DNA of 64,000 nt, taken from NCBI RefSeq assembly GCF_005671395.1, contig NZ_CP040428.1, positions 186,001 to 250,000 on the forward strand, written 5' to 3'. Below the pieces are notes generated by a model. That model had not been told where the DNA came from. It did not search any database and was given only the letters and a program-made list of their open reading frames with translations. Source of the stretch: Jejubacter calystegiae (GTDB taxonomy: Bacteria > Pseudomonadota > Gammaproteobacteria > Enterobacterales > Enterobacteriaceae). A program made the translations under genes and the position numbers. Of the stretch, positions 30,963-39,479 are shown one piece after another (position 1 is the stretch's first letter; each line of letters opens with the position of its first letter).

Positions 30963-31496
30963 TTACCTGGCCCGCTGATTAACCCACACCAGCTTATCAA
31001 CCGGGAAGTCCAGCCCACGGGCAACAGAAAGATAGTCCTGTTTTATTGGTTCCGGAATTTCCGGCGTGCGAGCCAGAATCCACAGGTAGTCGCGGTTCGG
31101 TCCACTGACCAGGGCGTAGCGGTAGTCGTCATCCAGCGCAATCACGTTATAGCCGCCATAGAATGGTCCAAAAAATGAGACTTTCAGCGCCGCAGTCGTA
31201 GGATCGCCGGTAAAGTACGCTTTACCTTCGCTCTCCTTCCAGCGTCGCTGCACCGGATCATAACCCCGATTTAGTACGCTGAGACCGCCGTCGGGGCGCT
31301 TACCATAGGTTGCCGTCACCTGCTCCAGCCCCCGCTCGAAACGGTTTTCCAGACGGGCTATTTCGTACCATTTACCCAGGTAGCGTTCGCCATCAAAACG
31401 GGAAATGGGTTTTACACCCTTCGGCGGCGTTGGCGATTGACAGGCCACCAGCGTTAACGCCAGTGCAACGCCGCTCAACACAGGCCATAGCTTCAT
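30963..31496 (-). CDS. blc: outer membrane lipoprotein Blc (bacterial lipocalin)
   Basis: Blc is a lipocalin that binds lysophospholipids and fatty acids at the outer membrane. The 177-residue protein has a signal peptide ending in the lipobox LVAC, the lipocalin GXW motif in YLGKWYEIARLENRFERGL, and the later PNRDYLWILART segment typical of Blc. In E. coli blc sits near ampC and sugE, so this copy is out of place relative to that order. It appears intact with GGAG upstream of the start. Confidence 0.92.
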   Translation of the reverse strand: MKLWPVLSGVALALTLVACQSPTPPKGVKPISRFDGERYLGKWYEIARLENRFERGLEQVTATYGKRPDGGLSVLNRGYDPVQRRWKESEGKAYFTGDPTTAALKVSFFGPFYGGYNVIALDDDYRYALVSGPNRDYLWILARTPEIPEPIKQDYLSVARGLDFPVDKLVWVNQRAR

Positions 31497-31529
31497 GCAG
31501 ACTCCTTACGGGGATGTTGTCTGTCTACG

Positions 31530-31814
31530 TCAGTGCGCCGCAAGGGCATAAAAAAACGCGGGATCCGACTGGATGGTCGCCAGCACCTTTGCTGCTAATC
31601 CAGTCGGATTACGCCGTTTCGACTCCCAGCTTTTAATGGTATCGATGCTGGTGCCCAGCGCTTTCGCCATTTCGCTCTGAGAAATATTCAGCTGCTCGCG
31701 AATCGCTTTCACATCCGTAATGTCATAGCGGGTCACACGGCCGGGCGCTTGCGCCCCTTTCTTAATCTCCACCGCCTCTTCCAGGGACGTTTTCAGGTCG
31801 TTAAAAAAATCCAT
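31530..31814 (-). CDS. NadS/HigA-type antitoxin, helix-turn-helix
   Basis: The 94-residue protein has an HTH_3 domain (about residues 37-85; IREQLNISQSEMAKALGTS then IKSWESKRRNPTGLA). This matches the NadS family of antitoxin-like regulators, which normally follow a RelE-fold toxin gene. The toxin gene upstream is reduced to a fragment, overlapping the antitoxin start. So this antitoxin is orphan and could survive as a DNA-binding repressor. An inverted repeat upstream is a plausible binding site. Confidence 0.83.
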   Translation of the reverse strand: MDFFNDLKTSLEEAVEIKKGAQAPGRVTRYDITDVKAIREQLNISQSEMAKALGTSIDTIKSWESKRRNPTGLAAKVLATIQSDPAFFYALAAH

Positions 31815-31915
31815 CTTATACCTCGTTTTTCAGTTGCCAGGTCAAGTAGCTCATCATCGGTGGCGATATGTTTGATCTGCCGGGTAAACATGAACGTCTC
31901 GATAAATTCCATCAT
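31793..31915 (-). pseudogene. truncated RelE/HigB-type toxin remnant
   Basis: A 40-codon frame reads MMEFIETFMFTRQIKHIATD then DELLDLATEKRGIRWIFLTT. The first 25 residues resemble the N-terminus of RelE/ParE-superfamily toxins paired with NadS antitoxins (MxFIETxxFTRQ). The catalytic core of a 100-residue toxin is absent. The frame overlaps the antitoxin start by about seven codons, as in functional operons. AGGAAG lies ahead of the start. An internal deletion best explains it. Confidence 0.6.
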
Positions 31916-31933
31916 CTGGCGTTCTTCCTTGTG

Positions 31934-31970
31934 GGGTACAAAGTACACGAAAAAAGTACCCTGTACACGA
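31934..31970. promoter_or_regulatory. operator-like repeats upstream of the toxin-antitoxin remnant
   Basis: GGGTAC (31934-31939) and GTACCC (31956-31961) are inverted, and GTACACGA occurs twice in direct orientation 20 bp apart (31943 and 31963), about two helical turns. Such repeats suit autoregulation by the antitoxin. Assigned by position and symmetry. Confidence 0.45.
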
Positions 31971-32075
31971 TACGGTTCACTTTTTTACCATTTCATTAAG
32001 CAAGGTACGACAGCGGTGGGAGCCAGGGGAAAGCGAAATGCAGTCATTGCGTGACATATTCAGCCCTCACCCTAA

Positions 32076-32142
32076 CCCTCTCCCGGGGGGAGAGGGGACC
32101 GTTTGGGAACCGTTTTTCTCCCTCTCCCCTGTGGGGAGAGGG
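32076..32142. repeat. GAGAGGG palindromes, copies 3 and 4 in tandem
   Basis: Two hairpins lie side by side: CCCTCTCCC/GGGAGAGGG at 32076-32096 and CCCTCTCCCC/GGGGAGAGGG at 32120-32142. CCCTCACCCTAA precedes the first. The pair directly follows the last gene of the catabolic run and probably ends or protects its message. Confidence 0.75.
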
Positions 32143-32146
32143 GCCT

Positions 32147-33787
32147 TCAATACAAAGTTTTCTGCGGCGGTCCGGCAAAGCGCAGCGGGCCAATCGCCCC
32201 CATACGCACCTCCACCACCGAAGGCCCCGGCATCGCCAGCGCTTCCGCCAGCACCGCCTGGAAATCCTGCTCGCGTTCCACGGACCAGGCCTGAAGCCCC
32301 ATCGCCTGAGCCAGCGCGGTAAAGTCCGGGGTATGCAGTTCGTTGTAGTACTGACGGCCGCCGAAGTATTTGTCCTGGATGCCGCGCATCACGCCATAGC
32401 CGCCATCGTTCATGATAAGCAACGTCACGTTAGCCTTCTCCTGCGCCAGAGTCGCCATCTCGCCCAGATTCAGGCTCAGGCCACCATCGCCCACCAGCCC
32501 CACCACTTTGCGTTGCGGATTGGCCAGCGCGGTACCGACCGCCATCGGCAACCCCATGCCGATGGCGCCGGCCAGCGAATGGATATTGCCCAGCGGACCG
32601 TTAGCGCGGAACAGACGGCTGCCCCACAGGCTGCCGGAAACCGTAATATCGCGCACCAGAATACCGTCGGCAGGCAGCGCCTGTTCGATGGCGTCATTCA
32701 GAGCCGCATAGGCGCCGCACTGATCGCGCAGCCCCTTCACCGCCTGGCTGAGCGCATCGCGAATCTGCGCATCCCACCGGGCATCGCCCCATATCCGCCC
32801 CTGCGCTTTTTCGGCCAGCGCCGTCAGCAGCAGCGCACTGTCCGCCACCAGGGTTTCATCCATCAGATAGTTACGACTGGCCGCCGCCGGATCGATATCG
32901 ATCTGAACCCGTGGCTCAGGCAGATTCAGGGTCCATGAGCGGGTTTCATTGCTGCGCAGCCGCGATCCCACCACCAGCGTCATATCGCACTGCGCCAGTA
33001 ATTCTTCCACCGACGGCGAGTTATGGAACGCCCTCAGGCTGCGCGGATGGCTGTCCGGCAAAATGCCGCGTCCGTGGGTGCTGGAAATCACCGTCACCCC
33101 GGCGTCCGCCAGGCGGGCCACCGCCTCGCCGCATTCCAGCGCGCCGCCCCCCAGCCACAGCAGCGGCTGCTTTGCCTGACGCAGGCTCTGCCACAGACGT
33201 TCTACGCTTTCAGCATCCGGCGCCTGAGCACTCAGCGGCGCCGCAGGGAGCGTTACCAGCAACGCCGGAATTTTGCTGCCCTGGATATCGATAGGAATCT
33301 CAACCGAAACCGGCCCGCAGGGCGGCGTCTGAGCCTCCTGAATCGCCCGCTGTACAATAGCCACCGCCTGATTAGCGTTGGATACCCGGTAAGCGCGCTT
33401 AGAGCTGGCCCGCAGATAGCCCATCTGGTCGCGGGTTTCATGAATAAAGCCGGTATCGGCATCCAGCCAGGCCTTTTCCACCTGGCCGGTCAGGTGCAAC
33501 AGCGGCGTACTGGCGTTCATGGCCTCTACAAGCGCCCCCACCGCATTGCCCGCTCCGGCGCCGGTGCTGGTTAACGCGACACCCAGGCCGGAAAAACGTC
33601 CGTGAGCGTCGGCCATGGTGACCGCACCTGCCTCTCCGCGCGACGGGACAAAACGGATATTGCCGCGCTGCCCGATAGCATCGGCCACCGGCAGATTATG
33701 AATAGAGATCACGCCATACAGGGTATCGACGCCGTACAGTTCGAGGGTACGGGCGACGGCTTCGCCCACGGTAATCATTTCGCTCAT
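32147..33787 (-). CDS. thiamine diphosphate-dependent decarboxylase-like enzyme
   Basis: This 546-residue protein has the three-domain fold of acetolactate synthase/benzoylformate decarboxylase. The catalytic Glu52 is in SRGEAGAVTMAD, and the C-terminal ThDP motif runs from VGDGGLSLNLGEMA to NDGGYGVM. No regulatory subunit gene is near, and the next gene upstream is an aldehyde dehydrogenase. Decarboxylation of a 2-keto acid to an aldehyde followed by oxidation, as in the mdlC/mdlD pair, is therefore a reasonable model. Carboligation cannot be excluded. The second of two adjacent ATGs is better spaced from AAGGG. It is the last gene of the catabolic run. Confidence 0.82.
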   Translation of the reverse strand: MSEMITVGEAVARTLELYGVDTLYGVISIHNLPVADAIGQRGNIRFVPSRGEAGAVTMADAHGRFSGLGVALTSTGAGAGNAVGALVEAMNASTPLLHLTGQVEKAWLDADTGFIHETRDQMGYLRASSKRAYRVSNANQAVAIVQRAIQEAQTPPCGPVSVEIPIDIQGSKIPALLVTLPAAPLSAQAPDAESVERLWQSLRQAKQPLLWLGGGALECGEAVARLADAGVTVISSTHGRGILPDSHPRSLRAFHNSPSVEELLAQCDMTLVVGSRLRSNETRSWTLNLPEPRVQIDIDPAAASRNYLMDETLVADSALLLTALAEKAQGRIWGDARWDAQIRDALSQAVKGLRDQCGAYAALNDAIEQALPADGILVRDITVSGSLWGSRLFRANGPLGNIHSLAGAIGMGLPMAVGTALANPQRKVVGLVGDGGLSLNLGEMATLAQEKANVTLLIMNDGGYGVMRGIQDKYFGGRQYYNELHTPDFTALAQAMGLQAWSVEREQDFQAVLAEALAMPGPSVVEVRMGAIGPLRFAGPPQKTLY

Positions 33788-33801
33788 CATCAGCCCTTTT
33801 G

Positions 33802-35271
33802 TTAGTCGCACCAGTGGTTAACGCCGTTACCGGTCGCCAGATAGATGCTCTTTTGCTGCATCCAGGCTTTCAGCCCCTGAATGCCCTTCTCGCGGCCCAA
33901 ACCGCTCTCTTTAAAGCCGCCAAACGGCGTGGAAATAGAAAAAACTTTGTAGGTATTAATCCAGATAGTGCCCGCCTCAAGCGCCTGCGCCAGCCGCAGC
34001 GCCCTCCCGGTATCCCGGCTCCAGATACCCGCAGCCAGGCCGTAGACCGAATCATTAGCCTCGGCAATTAATTGCTGCTCGTCGTCAAAGGCCATCGCCA
34101 CCAGCACCGGCCCAAAAATTTCTTCCTGGCAGACCTGAGCCGTATTCTCCAGCCCTTCAATAATGGTGGGCTGGAACCAGTTACCGGCCGCCAGTTGAGG
34201 ATCGGCCGGGATCTCGCCACCGCACAGCACTTCGCCCCCTTCGTCACGGGCCATCTGAACGTAGCTCATCACCTTGTCGCGATGCTGCGGGCTAATCAGT
34301 GGCCCGATATGGGTGCCCGGCGTCAGCGGATGACCGATCCGCAAACCGCGGGTCAGTTCCAGCAGCCGGGTCATCAGCGGCTGGTAAACGCTGCTGTGAA
34401 CAAAAAGGCGAGCGCCTGCGATACAGGCCTGACCGCCAGAGCTGAAAATGCCGTAGCAGATACCGCGCGCGGCCTGCTCGATATCGGCATCTTCCAGTAC
34501 GATGGTGGGCGACTTGCCCCCCAGCTCCAGCGACGTGGAGATCAGTTTTTCCGCCGCCACATGGGCCAGATGACGCCCGGTGGAAGTACCGCCGGTAAAC
34601 GAGATTTTGCGCACCTTCGGGTGACGGGCCAGCGCATCGCCGATTATCGATCCTTTCCCCGGCAGTACGCTGAGCAACCCGGCAGGCAGCCCGGCCTGTT
34701 CGAAGATCCTGGCCAGCTCCAGCGCCATCAGCGGCGTCGCTTCGGCAGGTTTCAGGACAACCGCATTACCGGCAGCGATGGCCGGTGCCACCTTCTGCAT
34801 TTCACTGGCGATCGGCGAATTCCAGGGGGTGATTGCCGCCACCACGCCCAGAGGCTCGTAGTGACTCAGGGTCATCACCTCGGGAATACGCGGCGTCGGC
34901 AACTCCCCTTCCAGCAGTTCGCAGGCTGCCGCAAAGTAGCGGGCCGTTCCCGCCGCGCTCATGACCAGGCCGCGGGTTTCCGCCAGCGGTTTACCGTTAT
35001 CACGGGTCTGAAGTTCTGCCAGCGTATCCACCCGTGATTCAATGATCTCAGCCACCCGCGAGAGGATCCGCGCCCGCTGATGCGGCAGGCTGTTGCGCCA
35101 TGCAGGATCTCGCCACGCCGCTTCGCCACGCTCGACCGCCGTTTCCAGATCGGCCAGATCTGCCGCATAAAGTTCGGCATTCACGGAGCCGTCCGCCGGG
35201 AAGCGGCTGTGCATCAAATTGCCACCACCGCGGCGCCACTCTCCGCCAACAAAAATATCCAGAGATTCCAT
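33802..35271 (-). CDS. NAD(P)-dependent aldehyde dehydrogenase
   Basis: A 489-residue aldehyde dehydrogenase. The catalytic Cys283 is in SGGQACIAGARLF, the general base Glu249 in SLELGGKSPTI, and the cofactor loop reads SFTGGTSTGRHLA. The C-terminus carries the usual PFGGFKESGLGREKG. It is 14 bp ahead of the ThDP gene, suggesting joint use on an aldehyde made by decarboxylation. The natural substrate is unknown. GGAG precedes the ATG at 35271. Confidence 0.88.
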   Translation of the reverse strand: MESLDIFVGGEWRRGGGNLMHSRFPADGSVNAELYAADLADLETAVERGEAAWRDPAWRNSLPHQRARILSRVAEIIESRVDTLAELQTRDNGKPLAETRGLVMSAAGTARYFAAACELLEGELPTPRIPEVMTLSHYEPLGVVAAITPWNSPIASEMQKVAPAIAAGNAVVLKPAEATPLMALELARIFEQAGLPAGLLSVLPGKGSIIGDALARHPKVRKISFTGGTSTGRHLAHVAAEKLISTSLELGGKSPTIVLEDADIEQAARGICYGIFSSGGQACIAGARLFVHSSVYQPLMTRLLELTRGLRIGHPLTPGTHIGPLISPQHRDKVMSYVQMARDEGGEVLCGGEIPADPQLAAGNWFQPTIIEGLENTAQVCQEEIFGPVLVAMAFDDEQQLIAEANDSVYGLAAGIWSRDTGRALRLAQALEAGTIWINTYKVFSISTPFGGFKESGLGREKGIQGLKAWMQQKSIYLATGNGVNHWCD

Positions 35272-35280
35272 GGTTACTCC

Positions 35281-36063
35281 TTACTGTTGCGCCAGTTCAC
35301 GGCAGGCACGCACCGCACTTAACGCCGCCAGGGTCGAGGTTTTGGGATTACTGGCTAACGGCAGCCCGCTCAGCTCCAGGCTAAATTCGCCAAAGCCCCC
35401 GGCAGCATGCAGGGTGTGAGTGTTACGGGTGGTTTGCGGATCCACCATGAGCTGAACCCGGGTTTCATCCATGCCCACGCCGCCCAGTGCCACGGTGGCC
35501 GCTACGTTGGCATTGGCCGGGAACAGTTGTGCTGCTTCACGGGCGCTGCCTTCAAAGAAGATCTGCGCTTCGCTGACCGAATCCAAGTCGATCAGCTTTT
35601 CCGCGTGGCTACCGCGCCAGCTGGCCGGACTTTTACGCGAACGGTAGGTCACCCGGTAGAGCCCCCCTTCTTTTGCGGCCTCCAGTCCGTCAATGCCCGC
35701 CACCGCACCGGCGAGCAGGGTCAGCCTGCCGTTGCCTGCGCGTCGGGCAGCCGCCAGACGCTGTTCCAGCGCCGCATCCGCCAGCGCGCCGGTGGAAATC
35801 ACCGCCAGATGCCAGCCCCGGGCCAGCACCGCCGCGCCATATTGCGCCACCGCCTGCTGGCTGGCGCACTCCAGCACCAGGTCCGGGGCGCCCGTGCAAT
35901 CATTCACCTCAGCCAGCGCTTCCACCTTCCCGTGAAAGCGGTCGCGGATAGCGGCATGATGGCGCTCGCGCGCCACAATCCAGCCCAGTTCCACGCCCTC
36001 TGGCAGTCGCTCAATCACCGTCTGCGCCATCGCGCCGTAACCGATTAGCATCACCTTTTTCAT
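35281..36063 (-). CDS. L-aspartate dehydrogenase-like protein
   Basis: The 260-residue protein begins MKKVMLIGYGAMAQTVIERL with a Rossmann GxGxxA motif. The C-terminal RNTHTLHAAGGFGEF and ASNPKTSTLAALSA are characteristic of NadX-type aspartate dehydrogenases, which oxidise L-aspartate to iminoaspartate; the His of this region is the likely catalytic residue. In most bacteria nadX serves NAD synthesis. Here it is embedded in an aromatic-catabolic operon, so it may act on an amino acid or imine made in that pathway. The start at 36063 is chosen over 36090 because it gives the typical N-terminus. Confidence 0.82.
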   Translation of the reverse strand: MKKVMLIGYGAMAQTVIERLPEGVELGWIVARERHHAAIRDRFHGKVEALAEVNDCTGAPDLVLECASQQAVAQYGAAVLARGWHLAVISTGALADAALEQRLAAARRAGNGRLTLLAGAVAGIDGLEAAKEGGLYRVTYRSRKSPASWRGSHAEKLIDLDSVSEAQIFFEGSAREAAQLFPANANVAATVALGGVGMDETRVQLMVDPQTTRNTHTLHAAGGFGEFSLELSGLPLASNPKTSTLAALSAVRACRELAQQ

Positions 36064-36074
36064 GGTCGCGCTCC

Positions 36075-36869
36075 TTACAGGTGTCGGCAAAAACCGCCGG
36101 ACACATCCAGCGCCGCACCGGTAGTAAAAGACGCCAGCGGCGAAGCCAGGAACAGCAGCGCCTGGGCGGGTTCCTGGGGTTTACCCAACCGCCCCATCGG
36201 AATACCGCGCTTGCGGGCTATCTCGCCTGTCCACTGGGGCCAGCTCTGGGATTTATCGGTGCGATTTTCAAAGCGGCGTCGCCACTGCCCGGATTCCACC
36301 ATCCCCAGCAGAATCGAATTCACCCGGATCCCTTTTTCGACCAGATCCTTCGAGAGCGTCAGCGTCATATTAAGCAGCGCCGCCCGCGCCGCGGAGGTCG
36401 CAATCATGTGCTCTTCCGGTTGCAGGGCCAGCAGCGAATTAACGCAGGTGACAGAGGCGATATCCGAACGTTCCAGCCACGGCAGAAACGCCTGGAGCGG
36501 ATTAATCACGCCGAACAGCTTCAGTTCGGCTTCATGCAGCCAGGCTTCACGTGGCGTGTCGGCAAAATGGGCCACAAAGCCCTGACCTGCGTTGTTGATC
36601 AGCATATCCACGCCGCCAAAACGTTCGGCGACCGCGGCGGCAAACTGTTTAACCTGCTCTTCCTGCAATACATCGCAGCGCTGCGCCAGAATTTCGGCTT
36701 CCGGGTATTCCCCCTGGAGTGCCGCCAGCGCGCTGGCGAGCCGGTCGTCATCGCGACCACAGAAGGCCACCTTCGCCCCTTCGCCCAGCAGCAGGCGCAG
36801 GGTCTCAAAGCCGATTCCCGAGGAGCCGCCGGTGACCACCGCTACGCGGTCCTCAATTTGTGCATTCAT
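36075..36869 (-). CDS. short-chain dehydrogenase/reductase (first of two in the cluster)
   Basis: A 264-residue SDR. The cofactor motif TGGSSGIGFETL is at residues 14-25 and NNAGQG in the middle. The usual YxxxK active site is altered: the segment LLALQPEEHMIATSAARAAL shows no Tyr or Lys at the expected places, while a CVNSLLAL serine region remains. It may therefore use a different mechanism or be a divergent (DHRS/atypical) member. It overlaps the upstream hydrolase gene by 17 bp. The role in the pathway is inferred from context only. Confidence 0.78.
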   Translation of the reverse strand: MNAQIEDRVAVVTGGSSGIGFETLRLLLGEGAKVAFCGRDDDRLASALAALQGEYPEAEILAQRCDVLQEEQVKQFAAAVAERFGGVDMLINNAGQGFVAHFADTPREAWLHEAELKLFGVINPLQAFLPWLERSDIASVTCVNSLLALQPEEHMIATSAARAALLNMTLTLSKDLVEKGIRVNSILLGMVESGQWRRRFENRTDKSQSWPQWTGEIARKRGIPMGRLGKPQEPAQALLFLASPLASFTTGAALDVSGGFCRHL

Positions 36870-37626
36870 AGCTCGCCTCTTGCATTACCCGTATAAGCTG
36901 TTGATTAAAAAAACTGTCATTGTCGAGATAGCTGGCATGCCCCGCCTGAGGGATGGCGACCCCTGGCGCATTCCAGCGCTGGGCCAGTCCCCAGGCGTTT
37001 TCCGGGGGGGTAATGGCATCCTGTTCGCCACACCACACTTCCAGCTCACAGCGGCAATCCCCCAGCCAGCGATGGATATCGTCATCGGCCAGCATCCGGG
37101 CCGCTGCCAGGAATCCTTCCCGACGCAGGCGGCGCATACCCTCCGCCACGGTGTCGATATCCTCAGGACGGGCACCCGGGCGCAGCAGTTTGTCCGCCCG
37201 GGTGCGGGCCAGGTTTTCCATCCCCTCCGCCGCCTGCCGTTCGCGACGGCGCCAGACCTGCTCGCGCTGCTCCGGGGCCGCCTGTCCGTATCCCTGAGCC
37301 GGATCCGCCAGGATCAGGCGCATCACCCGTCCGGGATAGCGGGCAGCGAAGGCGCTGGCGACCAGCGCCCCCAGCGAGTGGCCAAGCAGCACGGTTTTCT
37401 CTACCCCTGCCCTGTCCAGCATGACCGCCAGGGCATCGGCGTAGTCCGCCGCCATCGGTTTTTCCTCTTCAGGCATCGGGCTGTCGCCGTAACCCGGCAT
37501 ATCCCAGGCCAGCAGGCGGTACTCCTTCAACGCCGCCATCTGCTTATACCAGGAACGGCTGCCGGAACTGATGCCGTGCAGCAGCGTCAGCGCCGTACCG
37601 CTCCCCGTCTCGCGCCAGCAGGTCAT
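36853..37626 (-). CDS. alpha/beta hydrolase
   Basis: The 257-residue protein has the alpha/beta hydrolase fold. The oxyanion motif LLHGISSGSRSW is near residue 15, nucleophile Ser84 is in LLGHSLGALVA, the acid is probably Asp in CGEQDAITPP and the His is in QAGHASYLDN. In an operon with an extradiol dioxygenase it is a candidate meta-cleavage product hydrolase that cuts a C-C bond; esterase or dehalogenase activity are alternatives. The start follows GGAGCGG. It overlaps the SDR gene by 17 bp. Confidence 0.82.
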   Translation of the reverse strand: MTCWRETGSGTALTLLHGISSGSRSWYKQMAALKEYRLLAWDMPGYGDSPMPEEEKPMAADYADALAVMLDRAGVEKTVLLGHSLGALVASAFAARYPGRVMRLILADPAQGYGQAAPEQREQVWRRRERQAAEGMENLARTRADKLLRPGARPEDIDTVAEGMRRLRREGFLAAARMLADDDIHRWLGDCRCELEVWCGEQDAITPPENAWGLAQRWNAPGVAIPQAGHASYLDNDSFFNQQLIRVMQEASYECTN

Positions 37627-37636
37627 AAGCCGCTCC

Positions 37637-38179
37637 TTATTTTTTATCGCGCTTCACTTTGGAGAGCGGATGATCTTCCGGATAGCTCGGAATATGCGGC
37701 TTCGGCGTACCCAGCATCACGCACATCAGCGCTTCTTCCTCGCCGTGGTTCAGCAACCCGCGGTAAATCCCCGGCGGAACCGAAATCAGGTCACGCTCGC
37801 GCAGTACCGTTTCGTAATACTGGTCACCGTCCTGAATCATCAGGGTGATGGTGCCCTTGAGCATAAAGAACACCTCTTCCACGTCGTCATGCAGATGCAG
37901 CGGCCCTTCACACTTCGACGGCAGCACCATGGTGGAAAAGGTAAAGTGTTCGGCGGGCACCGTGTTGGTGTCGCTGGCAACGCCGGTAGCACCGGTGCCG
38001 ATGTAGCGCATCTGGGCGCGGCGGTATTTCGGGTCGAAATCGGCCTGGAATTTCAGGGCGTTCCAGTCATATTTACGCCCTTCGAAACGGGCGATACGCG
38101 ACTCCACCCACTCTTCCATGCTCAGGTTTTCCGGCTTCATTTTGGCGCCGGACGCCAGGGTTGTGGTCTCAGACATCAT
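37637..38179 (-). CDS. cupin domain protein
   Basis: A 180-residue single-cupin protein. Motif 1 is GPLHLHDDVEEVFFMLKG (His-X-His and Glu metal ligands) at about residues 92-109, and motif 2 contains SVPPGIYRGLLNHGEEE. Such proteins can be dioxygenases, isomerases or non-enzymatic. The metal site suggests a catalytic role in the pathway. It lies 7 bp after the MFS gene and 10 bp before the hydrolase gene. Two adjacent Met codons begin the frame. Confidence 0.8.
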   Translation of the reverse strand: MMSETTTLASGAKMKPENLSMEEWVESRIARFEGRKYDWNALKFQADFDPKYRRAQMRYIGTGATGVASDTNTVPAEHFTFSTMVLPSKCEGPLHLHDDVEEVFFMLKGTITLMIQDGDQYYETVLRERDLISVPPGIYRGLLNHGEEEALMCVMLGTPKPHIPSYPEDHPLSKVKRDKK

Positions 38180-38186
38180 CGTCTCC

Positions 38187-39446
38187 TTAATAGCGTTTCA
38201 GTAACGGCAGTAACAGCGCGCAGCCCAGCACCGCAATCACCACCAGAAAGATCAGACCGCTGTCCATACTGTGGGTGAAGGCGATAAGCGCCCCCATCAC
38301 CGCCGGGGACAGCGCGCCGGCGAAGTTACCCAGTCCGTTAAACACACCGCCCGCCGTGGCGCTGACCGCCGGTCGGGTCGCCTTAGCCAGCAGCGCGAAG
38401 ATGTTGGGCGCACCGGTACCCCACATAAAGGTGCTGAAGCTCATGGCGGCAATGACCGCCAGCGGCGTATTCAGATGCAGCACCAGCCACAGACCGATGG
38501 CGGCGCCCCCCATCGAGATAAAGCAGGCGGCGGCCCTGCGATCCACGCGATCCGACAGCCAGGCGCCGATCACTTCCCCCACCAGCATGGCGATAAAGGG
38601 CAGCGACGACATCCAGCCCGCATGCTCCAGGTGAATGCCTTTTCCCTTAATCAGATAGCCCGGCAGCCAGCCGTTAATGCCCCACAGGTAGGTCATAAAC
38701 GCGATGTTAAAGATGCAGACCATCCAGAAATACGGGCTGGCGAACAGCTCACGGCGTGCGGCGCTGCGGGCTTCCGGCGTGGGAGCGCTCGCCTTGTTCT
38801 GCCCGGCTTCCATCCGTACGTGGCGCAGCCCGAACCGCACCAGAAACAGCACCGGCAGGGTCAGAATCGCCATGGTGAAAAAGGTGCTCTGCCAGCCGAA
38901 GTGGTTCAGCAGCCAGATAGACAGCGGAAAACCGATGGCGGCGCCGAGCGGCGTGCCCAGCAGCCACATCATGGTGGCGCGCGCCTGCAAATGAGACGGG
39001 AACGAGTGGCGAATAATCGCGAAGGCCAGTGAAAACAGCGGCCCTTCGGCAATGCCCAGAAGGATGCGCAATACCAGCATGGCGTTATAGGAGTGGGTAA
39101 AACCCATCAGGGCCATCAGCCCGCACCAGCTCACCATCATCCAGGTCAGCAGGCGCACCGGCGCAATGCGATCGCCCAGGCCGCTCAACAGCATGGATGA
39201 AAAGCCATAGCTGAGCAGGAAGGCGGTCATCAGCAGACCGAGTTTGGTGGTATCGAAACCGATGCCCATGGCCTGCTGGAATCCGTCGTCGGAAAACAGC
39301 GCCGCTATGCTTATCTTGTCGAAAAAGGCCAGCAGTACGCAGGCGAGAAGGGCCAGCGGAATCGACCAGCGGACCGGCATTTCGGACGTGCGCTCCCCCT
39401 CACCGCTCGCCGCCCGGGGCGCGGTGTCTGTCTCTAAAGTAGTCAT
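38187..39446 (-). CDS. MFS transporter, ACS-like
   Basis: A 419-residue major facilitator protein with twelve predicted helices. The loop sequence GLGDRIAPVRLL between helices 2 and 3 and RILLGIAEGPLFSLAF in helix 4 resemble the anion:cation symporter (ACS) subfamily, which takes up organic anions such as aromatic acids. Placed among catabolic genes, it is probably the substrate importer. It is paralogous in style to the divergent MFS gene at 45331 (both carry a GVAEGPLFS-type motif), so the cluster may use two related carriers. Confidence 0.85.
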   Translation of the reverse strand: MTTLETDTAPRAASGEGERTSEMPVRWSIPLALLACVLLAFFDKISIAALFSDDGFQQAMGIGFDTTKLGLLMTAFLLSYGFSSMLLSGLGDRIAPVRLLTWMMVSWCGLMALMGFTHSYNAMLVLRILLGIAEGPLFSLAFAIIRHSFPSHLQARATMMWLLGTPLGAAIGFPLSIWLLNHFGWQSTFFTMAILTLPVLFLVRFGLRHVRMEAGQNKASAPTPEARSAARRELFASPYFWMVCIFNIAFMTYLWGINGWLPGYLIKGKGIHLEHAGWMSSLPFIAMLVGEVIGAWLSDRVDRRAAACFISMGGAAIGLWLVLHLNTPLAVIAAMSFSTFMWGTGAPNIFALLAKATRPAVSATAGGVFNGLGNFAGALSPAVMGALIAFTHSMDSGLIFLVVIAVLGCALLLPLLKRY

Positions 39447-39479
39447 GCTTGCACTCCCCCTCGCGGGTATGGCTTTCCC

